Shown here in pieces: positions 35,955 to 44,477 of a stretch of 64,000 nucleotides of DNA. The notes below the pieces were generated by a model. The model was not told the origin of the DNA. It searched no databases and saw only the letters and a program-made list of their open reading frames with translations. Position numbers and translations under genes: made by a program. Source of the DNA: Aliivibrio finisterrensis (GTDB taxonomy: Bacteria; Pseudomonadota; Gammaproteobacteria; Enterobacterales; Vibrionaceae); contig NZ_WBVP01000005.1 of assembly GCF_008933155.1 (NCBI RefSeq), positions 1 through 64,000 of the forward strand. Reading direction: 5' to 3'. Positions within the stretch are counted from its first letter, which is position 1. Every line of letters begins with the position of its first letter.

Positions 35955-38174
35955 TTAATGTATTGAAGTCGTTACTTTTATTAGACCTTGACTAATGGCT
36001 TGTTCACAAGCTAATTGTATGTTGTTACTAGCAAAGCTAGCAGCTGGCGCATTATCTATTGCTCGGTAATGTACCCAATGGCAGTTGTTTTCTTTCGTAC
36101 TCATTTTACAAGCTGTATTGGTTGCCATTAGTAGGATATCAATAAGTTCACGGTCATTGATGGCTGTGTACGCTCTTGGTAAGAAAGGATATTCAACCAT
36201 ACCTATATTAACTGTTCTATCTGTCATTACTTTAGAATCAAAACGATTAATCCACTCTTGAATGGTTTCAGCCATTTCTTGAGAGTTTGATGCTGAATCA
36301 GATTTATGTTCAATATAAAGAAAACTAGCGTCGGAAAAATGATAGATACGGCTGGGTAAGCTTACGACAGTCGACAAGTAATCTCCGAATTCTTTTTCAA
36401 TCGATAAGCCTTCTTGATAGCCATGAGTAAAATATAAATTTTGTAGCATAGGTATATGAAATAAGGTAAATCGAAGTCTATCGCTTAGTGGTTCATTAAT
36501 CAGTTCACCTAAATGCCATTGCTCTATGTTTGAGCTGCTTTGTTGTAATGATGATGGCAGTCTTTCCGTTAATAAGCGGAAGTTTCGTAAACCACTTCTT
36601 GGGTGGGTATAGTATTTATTTAATAGAAGATGCAAACGCTTCTTCAAGAAACGATTAACTTGCTGTTTTCTAAAAGCGTAGATCGAAATAACGGTTAATA
36701 AAACGAGTAAAAAACCTGCAATCTTTTGAATTTTAAGGGTTTGTAAATTGTTTTCTTTTAATTTTAGTTCTAACCCTTGGTAATGCAGTGATTGCTCAAT
36801 GATGCTTTTTTGTTGTCTAAATACCTCTTCATTAATCTCATTTTGTGCCGCTTGAATAGATGAATTTAAGGTTTCGTATTCTCGCTGAGCCTTCAATGCT
36901 AGTTGATATTTCCCCATTTTTTCATAGGTTTTGGAAAGTAATTTTTGAGATTGCAGCTTTAATAAAATATTATTGTCTTTTTGGCTGTATTTGATGGCGC
37001 TATGAATTTGATCAATTGCCATCTCTGTTTTATTTTGGACAAGATATAACTTCGCTTGTAATAGTGCAGCGTTTGCTTTTTCTTTGGGCAAATTTACATA
37101 TTCATTAAGATTATTTGCTTGTTTTAAGTAATGCTCACTGAGTGCGTAGTTGTATAATAGAAAGTAAGTATTGGCGATATCTAAACGTAATGAGATTAAT
37201 TTATTTACGTTATTTTTCTCTTTCTCTTGGTCAAGTGCATTGAAGTATTGAACTAAGGCTAAGTTAAATCGTCCTTGCTTTAAATGTATTTTCGCTATCA
37301 ATATCAAAACATTGGAAAGTTGTTTACTGTTGTTATAACGACCATAAAATTCAGCCGATTGTGAAGCGTGCTCTAATGCTTTATCCAGTACTTTTCTTTG
37401 AAAAAATAATTGGCCAAGTAAATAGTTAGTGGTGGCTAACTGACCACTTCTATCGGCCTCAATGGATTGCCAATAAGCACTTAATAGTTCAGTTAGAGCT
37501 TGATCAAATTGTTTGTTTTTTAAAAAATATTTTCCATAAGAAATATGATAAAAAATCATACTGCTTGGGTCTTCAAGCGCAATACCGTGAGACATAGCTT
37601 GCTTGTAATATTGCTGTGCCTTGCTGTTATGTCCTTGTTTTGATTCTATCTCTGCATGGATTAATGCCAGTGCGAAATAAAGCTTTTGGTGAATTGCTAT
37701 TTGCTTATCGTATTGAGTTAACTCTTGTGCGATATCTTCTAAAATCGCATTTGTTTCATCAACATCTTGCGTTAAGTTCCACCATAAACCTGCATAAATA
37801 AGTTTTGACTCAAGATAACCTGATTTTAAATTGAATTCTTTCGCTAACGAAATAGCTTGTTTGATCGCTTTAATTGACTTTCTATTGCGGTCAAGGCGTT
37901 TATTAGCAAGTGCTTTAATTTGAAATGCTTCTACGGTACTAATGGGAGTTCTAATGGTTCGTTCAGAATCATTATTAATGTGAATTCTATTTGGATCTTG
38001 TCTTGGGGATATTTGACGTTGCTCTAGGTACTGCTCAGCAATTGTTCGTGATTGCTCTGGGTTCGTATCTAGCAATTGATACGCGTCATTCAATATAGGC
38101 GCAGAGAAAAATTTAGCCCAAGAGGAAAGCGGGAAAAAAAGAAAAATAACAAGAAGGCATTGGCGCAGAGACAT
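35955..38174 (-). CDS. TPR protein with transmembrane helix and degenerate GGDEF-like domain
   Basis: A 739-aa protein. A signal peptide (CLLVIFLFFPLSSWA) is followed by about 400 residues of TPR-like helices (for example SKAQQYYKQAMSHGI, LDKALEHASQSAEFYGRYNN). A coiled linker leads to one membrane helix near residue 490 (IAGFLLVLLTVISIYAF) and a cytoplasmic domain of about 210 residues. That domain follows the GGDEF order (PRSGLRNFRLLTERL, YQEGLSIEKEFGDYLS, FSDASFLYIE, NIGMVEYPF), but catalytic motifs are missing. It could be a periplasmic sensor paired with the neighbouring cyclase. Confidence 0.7.
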   Translation of the reverse strand: MSLRQCLLVIFLFFPLSSWAKFFSAPILNDAYQLLDTNPEQSRTIAEQYLEQRQISPRQDPNRIHINNDSERTIRTPISTVEAFQIKALANKRLDRNRKSIKAIKQAISLAKEFNLKSGYLESKLIYAGLWWNLTQDVDETNAILEDIAQELTQYDKQIAIHQKLYFALALIHAEIESKQGHNSKAQQYYKQAMSHGIALEDPSSMIFYHISYGKYFLKNKQFDQALTELLSAYWQSIEADRSGQLATTNYLLGQLFFQRKVLDKALEHASQSAEFYGRYNNSKQLSNVLILIAKIHLKQGRFNLALVQYFNALDQEKEKNNVNKLISLRLDIANTYFLLYNYALSEHYLKQANNLNEYVNLPKEKANAALLQAKLYLVQNKTEMAIDQIHSAIKYSQKDNNILLKLQSQKLLSKTYEKMGKYQLALKAQREYETLNSSIQAAQNEINEEVFRQQKSIIEQSLHYQGLELKLKENNLQTLKIQKIAGFLLVLLTVISIYAFRKQQVNRFLKKRLHLLLNKYYTHPRSGLRNFRLLTERLPSSLQQSSSNIEQWHLGELINEPLSDRLRFTLFHIPMLQNLYFTHGYQEGLSIEKEFGDYLSTVVSLPSRIYHFSDASFLYIEHKSDSASNSQEMAETIQEWINRFDSKVMTDRTVNIGMVEYPFLPRAYTAINDRELIDILLMATNTACKMSTKENNCHWVHYRAIDNAPAASFASNNIQLACEQAISQGLIKVTTSIH

Positions 38175-38224
38175 GTAAATATTCCATTAAAAAGCAACCG
38201 TTACATACTAGCGATGTAGCGGAA

Positions 38225-38256
38225 TTTGTCTACTAAGAATAGACTTAGTAGACAAA
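38225..38256. terminator. Hairpin between queF and the TPR gene
   Basis: TTTGTCTACTAAG and CTTAGTAGACAAA form a perfect 13-bp stem with a 6-base loop. No strong T-run on either strand, so it may be a terminator or an mRNA-stabilising hairpin. Confidence 0.55.
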
Positions 38257-38270
38257 ATTGAATGCTTTTT

Positions 38271-39116
38271 TTATTGACGAGCTAAACGGAGGTTGTGCTC
38301 TGGTTTTTCTAAATGAGAACTACGGAATGGGTTAATATCCAAACCGCCACGACGAGTATAACGGGCAAATACCGTTAACGAATTTGGCTTACAGAATTTC
38401 ATTATATCAGTATAGATACGCTCAACACATTGTTCATGGAACTCGTTATGCTGACGGAACGAAATCAAATAACGAAGCAGTTTTTCACGGTCTATTTTAT
38501 TTCCGGTATAACTGATCTCAACACTGCCCCAATCCGGTTGATTAGTGATTAAACAGTTAGACTTCAATAAATGACTATGCAGTGTTTCTTCTACAACGTC
38601 ATCAGATGTACTTGATTCTAAATATTCAGCATCAAATTCATAGTTATCAATAACGATATCTTGGTTATCTATACATTCACCAGTCATATCAACAATAGGC
38701 TGTTGAGAGTAAGCTTGAACGGGATAGATCTTAACCTTTACCTCTCCGCCTGCACAGGCACTTAAGTCTTTAATTAAGGTGCTTGTAACGTCATCCCATG
38801 ATGCAAATTTAGTTTGGTTAAAGCTATTTAAATACAGCTTAAAGGACTTTGATTCAACAAGGTTAGGGCTGGTTGCGGGCAGAGTGACATCACCAACCGC
38901 TACTTGAGGTAAACCGTTTTGGTTTAGCCAAGATAGTTCATAAAGCGTCCATACGTCACAACCCTGAAATGGTAGCTCATCACCTAAATCAAGATCATCT
39001 CGGTTTAAACTACGAGGAACGGCTTGCAATAATTCAGGTTCATAGTTGTGTTTGTATTCGGTTTTTTGGCCAAGAGTCAGAGATTTTAGCTCATCAGCGT
39101 TGGTGTATTTAGTCAT
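38271..39116 (-). CDS. queF: NADPH-dependent 7-cyano-7-deazaguanine reductase QueF
   Basis: Reduces preQ0 to preQ1 in queuosine biosynthesis. A 281-aa bimodular (long) QueF: the N-terminal half carries the NADPH-binding signature [16 protein letters not shown]; the C-terminal half has the catalytic-Cys loop [19 protein letters not shown] and [16 protein letters not shown]. Divergent from syd, an arrangement also seen in E. coli. No preQ1 riboswitch recognised upstream. Confidence 0.95.
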   Translation of the reverse strand: MTKYTNADELKSLTLGQKTEYKHNYEPELLQAVPRSLNRDDLDLGDELPFQGCDVWTLYELSWLNQNGLPQVAVGDVTLPATSPNLVESKSFKLYLNSFNQTKFASWDDVTSTLIKDLSACAGGEVKVKIYPVQAYSQQPIVDMTGECIDNQDIVIDNYEFDAEYLESSTSDDVVEETLHSHLLKSNCLITNQPDWGSVEISYTGNKIDREKLLRYLISFRQHNEFHEQCVERIYTDIMKFCKPNSLTVFARYTRRGGLDINPFRSSHLEKPEHNLRLARQ

Positions 39117-39223
39117 ATTGAAAATGCCAAAAGTAGATTAGAATAAGAATAACGGAGTAAATCATCATTATTCATTTAATATCGCTTAGTTTACTTTAAT
39201 TTTTACATTATTAGGAGAATCGA

Positions 39224-39772
39224 ATGCCACTTTCGGTAGAGCAAGCGCTTGCTAACTTTAGTCAACGTTATGTCGAAGCATGGAAATCAAAACATAATAG
39301 CCTTCCGATGAACGAAGAATTAGTGGGATTAGCTTCTCCTTGTATTGATGAAACTCGTGATTTAGAAGTGTCATGGCAGCCTGTTAATCGTGATGAAAGT
39401 ATTCGCTTAGTTAATATCGAACAAGGTATTGAGCTTGATCTGCATGATGATTTTCATGCCTTTTATGGTGCCCAATTCAGTGCTGATATGATGGCTAAAT
39501 TTGGTGATATAAATATTGAATTACTTCAAGTATGGAGTGATGAAGATTTAGAGCGCTTACAAGGCAATATGCTAGGTCACCTTGTGATGCAACGCCGATT
39601 AAAATTAGTCCCAACATTATTTATTGCCGTCACTGATGATGAAATGGAAGTGATCTCTATTTGTAATCAAACGGGTGAGATTATTCTAGATACGGTAGGA
39701 ACAAAAAAGAGATCCGTATTGGCAGCAACGATGGTTGAGTTTTTAGAAAAACTAGAACCTGTTGTTGAGTAA
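39224..39772 (+). CDS. syd: SecY-interacting protein Syd
   Basis: A 182-aa cytoplasmic protein that binds SecY and is thought to proof-read translocon assembly. Matches Syd in NFSQRYVEAWKSKHNSLP, GIELDLHDDFHAFYGAQFS and HLVMQRRLKLVPTLFIA. AGGAGA lies seven bases before the ATG. The csrB RNA lies a few genes downstream, as in E. coli where csrB is next to syd. Confidence 0.92.
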   Translation: MPLSVEQALANFSQRYVEAWKSKHNSLPMNEELVGLASPCIDETRDLEVSWQPVNRDESIRLVNIEQGIELDLHDDFHAFYGAQFSADMMAKFGDINIELLQVWSDEDLERLQGNMLGHLVMQRRLKLVPTLFIAVTDDEMEVISICNQTGEIILDTVGTKKRSVLAATMVEFLEKLEPVVE

Positions 39773-39824
39773 ACTGATTTAAGTAAATCGATAAAATCCC
39801 CAAGATGTTAGGAAAGAAGCGTTA

Positions 39825-40598
39825 ATGTTTGTAACTGAATTAGATTTTGAAATCTATTGCGATACCTCTATGGCGGCAGTAGAAAAGGCCATCAATTATT
39901 GTTTAGATTGTCTGCGTTATAATGGACAAGTGATTGGTCGTGAGTTGCCCGTTGTTATGAAAGGAACAAACTTTGTTGCTCGAGTGGTTTGCCCTGAAGA
40001 AGATTCACTTCATCCTGATAATCATAGTCCACAAGTAAAACTGGCATTTAAACAATTAAGTGAATTTGGGTTGCTGCAACCTAAAGTTAAGATTGTTGGT
40101 CAAGATATGAATTCTGATCCGAGTGATGAGAGTGAAAAAGTAAGTTGGCAAATTCTTTATACCAGCCACTTACATACCTGTTCTCCGATCCGTCATGGTG
40201 AGACATTTCAGCCAATCCCTCTTTATCGTTTGCCTGCTGTTGCTAATGGCGATCAAAAACAGTTTATTAAATGGCAAGAAGATTGGAGTGCTTGTGATCA
40301 ATTGCAAATGAATGGTTCTGTTGTTGAGCATCCGTCTTTACATGAAATTAGTTCAAGTAAAAGTCATTTATTTAAGCGTGGTTGGGATCTATGTCGTCGT
40401 ATGGCTGTGGTTAGTGGCATCCCAACTTACTTATATATTTATCGTGTTGCTGGTGAAAGCAAAGAAAAAGAGCAAGCGCGTAAATGTCCAGTGTGTGATG
40501 GTGATTGGGCGTTAGCAGAGCCTATCCATGAAGTCTTTGATTTTAAATGCGATGAATGTCGATTGGTTAGTAATCTGTCTTGGGATTTTAAAGACTGA
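39825..40598 (+). CDS. Zinc-ribbon protein, DUF2310 family
   Basis: A 257-aa cytoplasmic protein. Most of it is an unrecognised alpha/beta domain (MFVTELDFEIYCDTSMAAV at the start). The C-terminus has a four-Cys zinc ribbon, KCPVCDGDWAL then FKCDECRLV. This combination fits DUF2310, a family of unknown function in vibrios and relatives. AGGAAAG precedes the ATG, and it is likely cotranscribed with syd. A MITE-like element begins ten bases after the stop. Confidence 0.75.
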   Translation: MFVTELDFEIYCDTSMAAVEKAINYCLDCLRYNGQVIGRELPVVMKGTNFVARVVCPEEDSLHPDNHSPQVKLAFKQLSEFGLLQPKVKIVGQDMNSDPSDESEKVSWQILYTSHLHTCSPIRHGETFQPIPLYRLPAVANGDQKQFIKWQEDWSACDQLQMNGSVVEHPSLHEISSSKSHLFKRGWDLCRRMAVVSGIPTYLYIYRVAGESKEKEQARKCPVCDGDWALAEPIHEVFDFKCDECRLVSNLSWDFKD

Positions 40599-40607
40599 TT
40601 ATGAATT

Positions 40608-40798
40608 AATACCAATCTACATAAGTATTTGATCATTCTTGCTTGTTAAAATTGATTATATCTGAGTTATACCTTTCTATTGCAAAAATTAGGTGTAATT
40701 AGATCCACTAGTTACTGTAATTTATGTCTTGCTCTAATCGATTTTTCCTTCGCAATTATCTGAACAACTACTTATCCAGAATGGTATAACTTGGATAT
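40608..40798. mobile_element. MITE-like element, copy 2 (inverted)
   Basis: About 190 bp, in reverse orientation to the copies at 27487 and 42273. Ends: TAATACCAATCTACATAAGT and ATCCAGAATGGTATAA (imperfect inverted repeats). About 25 extra internal bases compared with the other copies. No ORF. It lies directly behind the DUF2310 gene. Confidence 0.75.
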
Positions 40799-40807
40799 AG
40801 ATAAACT

Positions 40808-40843
40808 AATGGGAGCTCACAATGAGCTCCCATTTTTTATTTT
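40808..40843 (+). terminator. Terminator between the DUF2310 gene and yaiI
   Basis: ATGGGAGCTCA-caa-TGAGCTCCCAT, a perfect 11-bp stem with 3-base loop, followed by TTTTTATTTT. It would end transcripts from syd through the MITE-like element; A-rich flank allows weak bidirectional use. Confidence 0.85.
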
Positions 40844-40864
40844 AACTTTCTATTTTTTAGCGAT

Positions 40865-41314
40865 TTATTTTTTAAATTTAGCAAGAATACGATCTAGTTG
40901 ATTGGCAAATTCACGTCGGTCGGTTTGCGATAGAGCAGCAGGACCACCAGTTTGAATGCCACTGGCACGCATGGTCTCCATAAAGTCACGAATGTTCAAT
41001 CGTGCTTTAATAGTTGCTTCTGTATAAAGCTCACCACGAGGGTTTAATACTTGCACTTTCTTAGCGATTAACTCTGCTGCCAAGGGAATATCACCACTGA
41101 TCACCAAGTCACCCGCTTCCGAGCGTCTTACAATTTCATCATCAGCTACATCAAAACCCGATTCAACTTGGATTGATTTAATATTTAAAGCAGATGGTAC
41201 CGGGATGTAATGGTTAGCAACAAAAGTCAGTTGAATGCCAGTACGTGTAGCGGCGCGACAAAGTACTTCTTTGACGACTTTTGGACATGCATCAGCATCT
41301 ACCCAAATTTGCAT
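40865..41314 (-). CDS. yaiI: YaiI/YqxD family protein (UPF0178)
   Basis: A 149-aa protein of the UPF0178 family, which has a PIN-like nuclease fold: [18 protein letters not shown] with conserved acidic residues, [37 protein letters not shown]. Biological role is not established. Its ATG overlaps the stop of the small upstream gene at 41314, so the pair is translationally coupled. Confidence 0.9.
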   Translation of the reverse strand: MQIWVDADACPKVVKEVLCRAATRTGIQLTFVANHYIPVPSALNIKSIQVESGFDVADDEIVRRSEAGDLVISGDIPLAAELIAKKVQVLNPRGELYTEATIKARLNIRDFMETMRASGIQTGGPAALSQTDRREFANQLDRILAKFKK

Positions 41315-41583
41315 TATTTATTCTCCAGAGCGGCTAAACGTTGCGATAACTCTTTTACTTGAAACTCAAGTTGGGCAATACGTTCATCTGCTGTTAATGG
41401 GGTGTCTTTGACTTCAATCTTAGGAATGCTTGAAGTGGATTTAAAAGATTTAACTGCAGTAATAATGGCTGGCATTGGTACTTGAGTAGTCAATCGTGAG
41501 CGAACAAGAGCCGTTGTCGGCTTTTTTCCTTCATCAGTTAAATCTTGCAATATCTTTTGCAGTTCATCCGTTACGTTTTTCAT
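41314..41583 (-). CDS. Small conserved hypothetical protein, coiled-coil C-terminus
   Basis: An 89-aa soluble protein. The N-terminal half ([20 protein letters not shown] then [11 protein letters not shown]) has a helical pattern reminiscent of the KfrA-type DNA-binding N-terminus, which is only a suggestion. The C-terminus is a Leu-rich heptad stretch ([20 protein letters not shown]), likely a coiled coil for dimerisation. It overlaps yaiI by one base, forming a two-gene operon. No established function. Confidence 0.75.
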   Translation of the reverse strand: MKNVTDELQKILQDLTDEGKKPTTALVRSRLTTQVPMPAIITAVKSFKSTSSIPKIEVKDTPLTADERIAQLEFQVKELSQRLAALENK

Positions 41584-41717
41584 TGTGACGTCCTATATTT
41601 CATCTGAGTCCATAATAACTAAAGATGTACACTTCTACTATAAGAATAAATACGTGATCTAGATCTCCCTATTGAAATGGTGGATTTTAAAGATGAATAG
41701 AAAAATGGAAATGAGAG

Positions 41718-41735
41718 TGTGCGAGATCTCTCACT
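41718..41735 (+). promoter_or_regulatory. GacA/VarA (UvrY-type) binding site upstream of csrB
   Basis: TGTGCGAGATCTCTCACT matches the 18-bp GacA box TGTAAGAGATCTCTTACA at most positions, with a perfect GAGATCTC centre. It lies about 110-120 bases before the probable csrB start, the usual kind of distant upstream activating site. Confidence 0.75.
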
Positions 41736-41839
41736 TAAAGGATAAGAAATATCGTTTTCTTTATCGTAAATATGTCCTTTTATTTATTTAAGCTTCTGTT
41801 TTTATTGATTATTGATATTTTCTTTGCATATTGTAATGA

Positions 41840-42258
41840 GAAACAGATAGAAAAGTGCTGCTAGACCATTGTTCAAAAAAGTCAAAAGCGTAATCTTATT
41901 GGTGTCGGAAGGATGCTGACACGGAACAGGAACTCGCCAAGGATTTGGTATGCTTTAGGATAAGGCACTCGGTTACTTAGGATGAGTAATCGGCATGGAA
42001 AGCAAAATTGGACATTGAATGGATTCAATAGTAGCTAGGATGGTTACTACTAAGGAAAGACAATGGATACCTCTAGGATAGAGGAAGGATAAACATCAGG
42101 ATGATGTAAAGGACACCGCTAGGATAGCGATGAAAGGATAAGCTGACGGATTTCAGCATACTATCAAGGATTTGATATACGGAGCACCATAAGTAGCCGG
42201 ACTGCTGCGAGTAGAGTTATGACCCCATTAGACGAGAGTTTAATGGGGTTTTTCTTTT
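41840..42258 (+). ncRNA. csrB: CsrB-type regulatory RNA (CsrA sponge)
   Basis: About 24 GGA motifs in some 350 bases, many as AGGA in loops of short hairpins (CCTCT-agga-tAGAGG near 42070, CATC-agga-tGATG near 42095, CGCT-agga-tAGCG near 42118). It ends in a strong terminator, CCCCATTA/TAATGGGG (42223-42248), then T-rich tail. This is the signature of CsrB RNAs that sequester the translational regulator CsrA. A GacA-type box sits upstream. The 5' end is estimated from a weak -10 (TATTGT at 41829). Vibrios usually carry two or more such RNAs; only one is here. Confidence 0.92.
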
Positions 42259-42272
42259 TTACCTCAACTATC

Positions 42273-42438
42273 TAATACCATTCTGGATAAGTAGTTGTTC
42301 AGATAATTGCGTAGGAAAAATCGATTATAGCAAGGCATAAATTACAGTAACTAGTGGGTCTAATTACAAAATTTATAACGCTGATATAATCGATTTTAAC
42401 AAGCAAGAATGATCAAATACTTATGTAGATTGGTATAA
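42273..42438. mobile_element. MITE-like element, copy 3
   Basis: About 166 bp, same orientation and nearly same sequence as copy 1 (for example GATAATTGCGTAGGAAAAAT and AACAAGCAAGAATGATCAAA shared). Ends TAATACCATTCTGGATAAGT and ATGTAGATTGGTATAA form imperfect inverted repeats. It begins about 15 bases after the csrB terminator and precedes the sugar operon. Confidence 0.78.
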
Positions 42439-42682
42439 GCTTCCATCCTAAATACGAAGAATTATCGGATTCTCTATTCGTTAGATTTGTATTATTTCAA
42501 GCAAGCCCTTTCGTATAAAAAAACATCAAATCATCGAGATCACATTTTTAACCTGTAAATTATTAATATTCGTGAGTTGAATCATATTTGCTCAAATATG
42601 CAATGTAACCGGTTACTGAAACCGGTTACATTACTTTCAGTTTATGATTTCGCATGTTTAAAATTCAATTCAGGGGTGAAAA
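42439..42682 (+). promoter_or_regulatory. Promoter region of the beta-glucoside operon with LacI-type double operator
   Basis: TGTAACCGGTT-actga-AACCGGTTACA at 42604-42630 is an 11-bp perfect inverted repeat whose arms each contain AACCGGTT, the classical LacI/GalR-family operator core. The LacI-type gene at 47254 is the likely binder. A half-conserved CRP site (TCACA at 42540-42544 with weak left arm) lies upstream, tentative. Confidence 0.75.
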
Positions 42683-44053
42683 ATGAGTACGCAAGCGGCA
42701 ACGATGCAAAGCACAATAATGGAGAAGGTAAATAAAATCCTTCCTAAGCTTTTAAAGGTAGTTAACTCAAAACCAATTGTAGCTATTAAAGAAGGCTTCA
42801 TGTTAACCATGCCATTGACCATCATTGGTTCAGTATTTTTATTACTGGCTTTTGTTCCTATTGATGGGTATGACCAATTTATGGCAGGTATTTTTGGTGC
42901 AGAATGGTCAACACCATTATTTCAAGTAGTAGGTGCAACGTTTGATATTTTGGCATTAATTGGTGCTTTTGGTATTGCGTATACTTACGTAAAGTACGAA
43001 GGACACAATGGCGTAAATGCGGGGGTGTTAGCCATTGTTTCTCTTCTTATAGTAATGAACGCTTTTGTTGTAGCACCTGATGGTGTTACGCATATAGGCG
43101 GTGTGATACCAAAAGCCTTCCTTGGCGGTAAGGGGATGATTGCAGCTATCGTAATTGGTCTAGTTGTTGGCATGATTTATTCAATGGCCTTTAATCGTAA
43201 TTGGGTCATCAAGTTGCCTGACAGTGTGCCTGAAGGGGTTTCTAATGCCTTTAAATCGCTTATTCCGGGTTTCATCATTATTACACTTGCTTTCTTAACC
43301 TATATTTTCTTTGAAGTTGTATTTGAAAGAACCTTTATTGAAACTATCTACCATATTATTCAAACGCCGCTACAAAGCATGTCTGATTCTTTCTTTGGGG
43401 CTGTCGGCATTGCTCTACTTATTTCTCTGCTTTGGTGGTGTGGTGTCCATGGTCCAGTCATTGTTATGGGTATTATGGGACCAATCGTTACTGCCAATGC
43501 ACTTCATAACCAATCGATAGTAAATGCTGGTGAAGTGCTGATTGCTGGTGAGAATGGAAAGATAGTAACAAACCAATTTGTTGACCAATTCATTACCGTT
43601 GGTGGTTCAGGTTTAACGTTTGGCTTAGTGTGCTGTATGGTGCTATTTGCCCGTTCTATTCAGTTTAAACAACTTGGCCGCCTTTCTTTTATCCCAGGTA
43701 TTTTCAATATCAATGAACCTGTAATTTTTGCTACACCAATTATCTTTAACCCAATCATGTTTATCCCATTTGTAACCGCTCCAGTTCTATCTGCAATTAT
43801 GGTTTATACCTCAATTAATATGGGATTTGTTGGACCATTCACAGCCGTTCAAGTGCCATGGACAACACCAATAGTATTGAGTGGATTTATTGTAGGAGGG
43901 TGGAGTGCCGCAGTACTACAGATTGCAGTTTTCTGTATGACACTATGCGTTTACTTCCCATTCTTTAAGTATTTAGACAAATTAACGGCGCAAGAAGAAG
44001 CAAAATCAGCAGCGCCAGAAACAGAATCTGTAACAACGACAGCAACAGCTTAA
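42683..44053 (+). CDS. PTS cellobiose/beta-glucoside permease IIC component
   Basis: A 456-aa inner membrane protein of the lactose/cellobiose (Lac/Chb) PTS class: N-terminal VNSKPIVAIKEGFMLTMPLT, repeated hydrophobic helices, LWWCGVHGPVIVMGIMGPIV and SFIPGIFNINEPVIFATPII (the substrate/His-Glu signature NEP). It imports a beta-glucoside such as cellobiose with phosphorylation by IIB. First gene of a five-gene operon preceded by the double operator. The Ala/Thr/Glu tail is non-conserved. celB/chbC-like. Confidence 0.9.
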   Translation: MSTQAATMQSTIMEKVNKILPKLLKVVNSKPIVAIKEGFMLTMPLTIIGSVFLLLAFVPIDGYDQFMAGIFGAEWSTPLFQVVGATFDILALIGAFGIAYTYVKYEGHNGVNAGVLAIVSLLIVMNAFVVAPDGVTHIGGVIPKAFLGGKGMIAAIVIGLVVGMIYSMAFNRNWVIKLPDSVPEGVSNAFKSLIPGFIIITLAFLTYIFFEVVFERTFIETIYHIIQTPLQSMSDSFFGAVGIALLISLLWWCGVHGPVIVMGIMGPIVTANALHNQSIVNAGEVLIAGENGKIVTNQFVDQFITVGGSGLTFGLVCCMVLFARSIQFKQLGRLSFIPGIFNINEPVIFATPIIFNPIMFIPFVTAPVLSAIMVYTSINMGFVGPFTAVQVPWTTPIVLSGFIVGGWSAAVLQIAVFCMTLCVYFPFFKYLDKLTAQEEAKSAAPETESVTTTATA

Positions 44054-44085
44054 TTGAAATTTATTAGATTATTATCGAGGTTATT

Positions 44086-44391
44086 ATGAAAAAGATTTTA
44101 CTACTATGCGCAGCGGGCATGTCTACATCAATGGTTGTAAAAAAAATGCGTGAATCAGCAGCTCAACAAGAGCTAGATATTCATATCGAAGCACACGGCG
44201 TTGAAACGATTCAAGACTATTTAGCAGAATACGATTTGTTTTTATTAGGGCCGCAAATTCGTTTCAAAAAAGATGAACTTCAAAAACTGGCTGATGAAGT
44301 TAATAAGAAAGTTGAAGTCATCGATATGATGGATTACGGCATGATGAAGGGAGATAAAATCCTTAAAGATGCATTGGTACTTTTAGGTTAA
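44086..44391 (+). CDS. PTS cellobiose/beta-glucoside IIB component
   Basis: A 101-aa cytoplasmic IIB protein with the phosphorylated Cys in ILLLCAAGMSTSMVVKKM (Cys at residue 8) and a small Rossmann-like fold. It receives phosphate from IIA and passes it to the sugar in the IIC channel. Located 32 bases after the IIC gene. celA/chbB-like. Confidence 0.9.
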   Translation: MKKILLLCAAGMSTSMVVKKMRESAAQQELDIHIEAHGVETIQDYLAEYDLFLLGPQIRFKKDELQKLADEVNKKVEVIDMMDYGMMKGDKILKDALVLLG

Positions 44392-44477
44392 TCACATTCT
44401 AGGCCTAGGTTAACTTAGGCCAAAACAAACATCAGTTGGCTACTGATTTATTAGCAGCAGTAAAGTAGGGATTCGAG

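Noticed and set aside
39117-39223. preQ1 riboswitch before queF
   Set aside because: No preQ1 aptamer consensus was found on the minus strand leader.
44402-44421. Terminator between the PTS IIB and GH1 genes
   Set aside because: The short GGCCTA/TAGGCC hairpin lacks a T-run; more likely an mRNA processing or stabilising hairpin, if anything.
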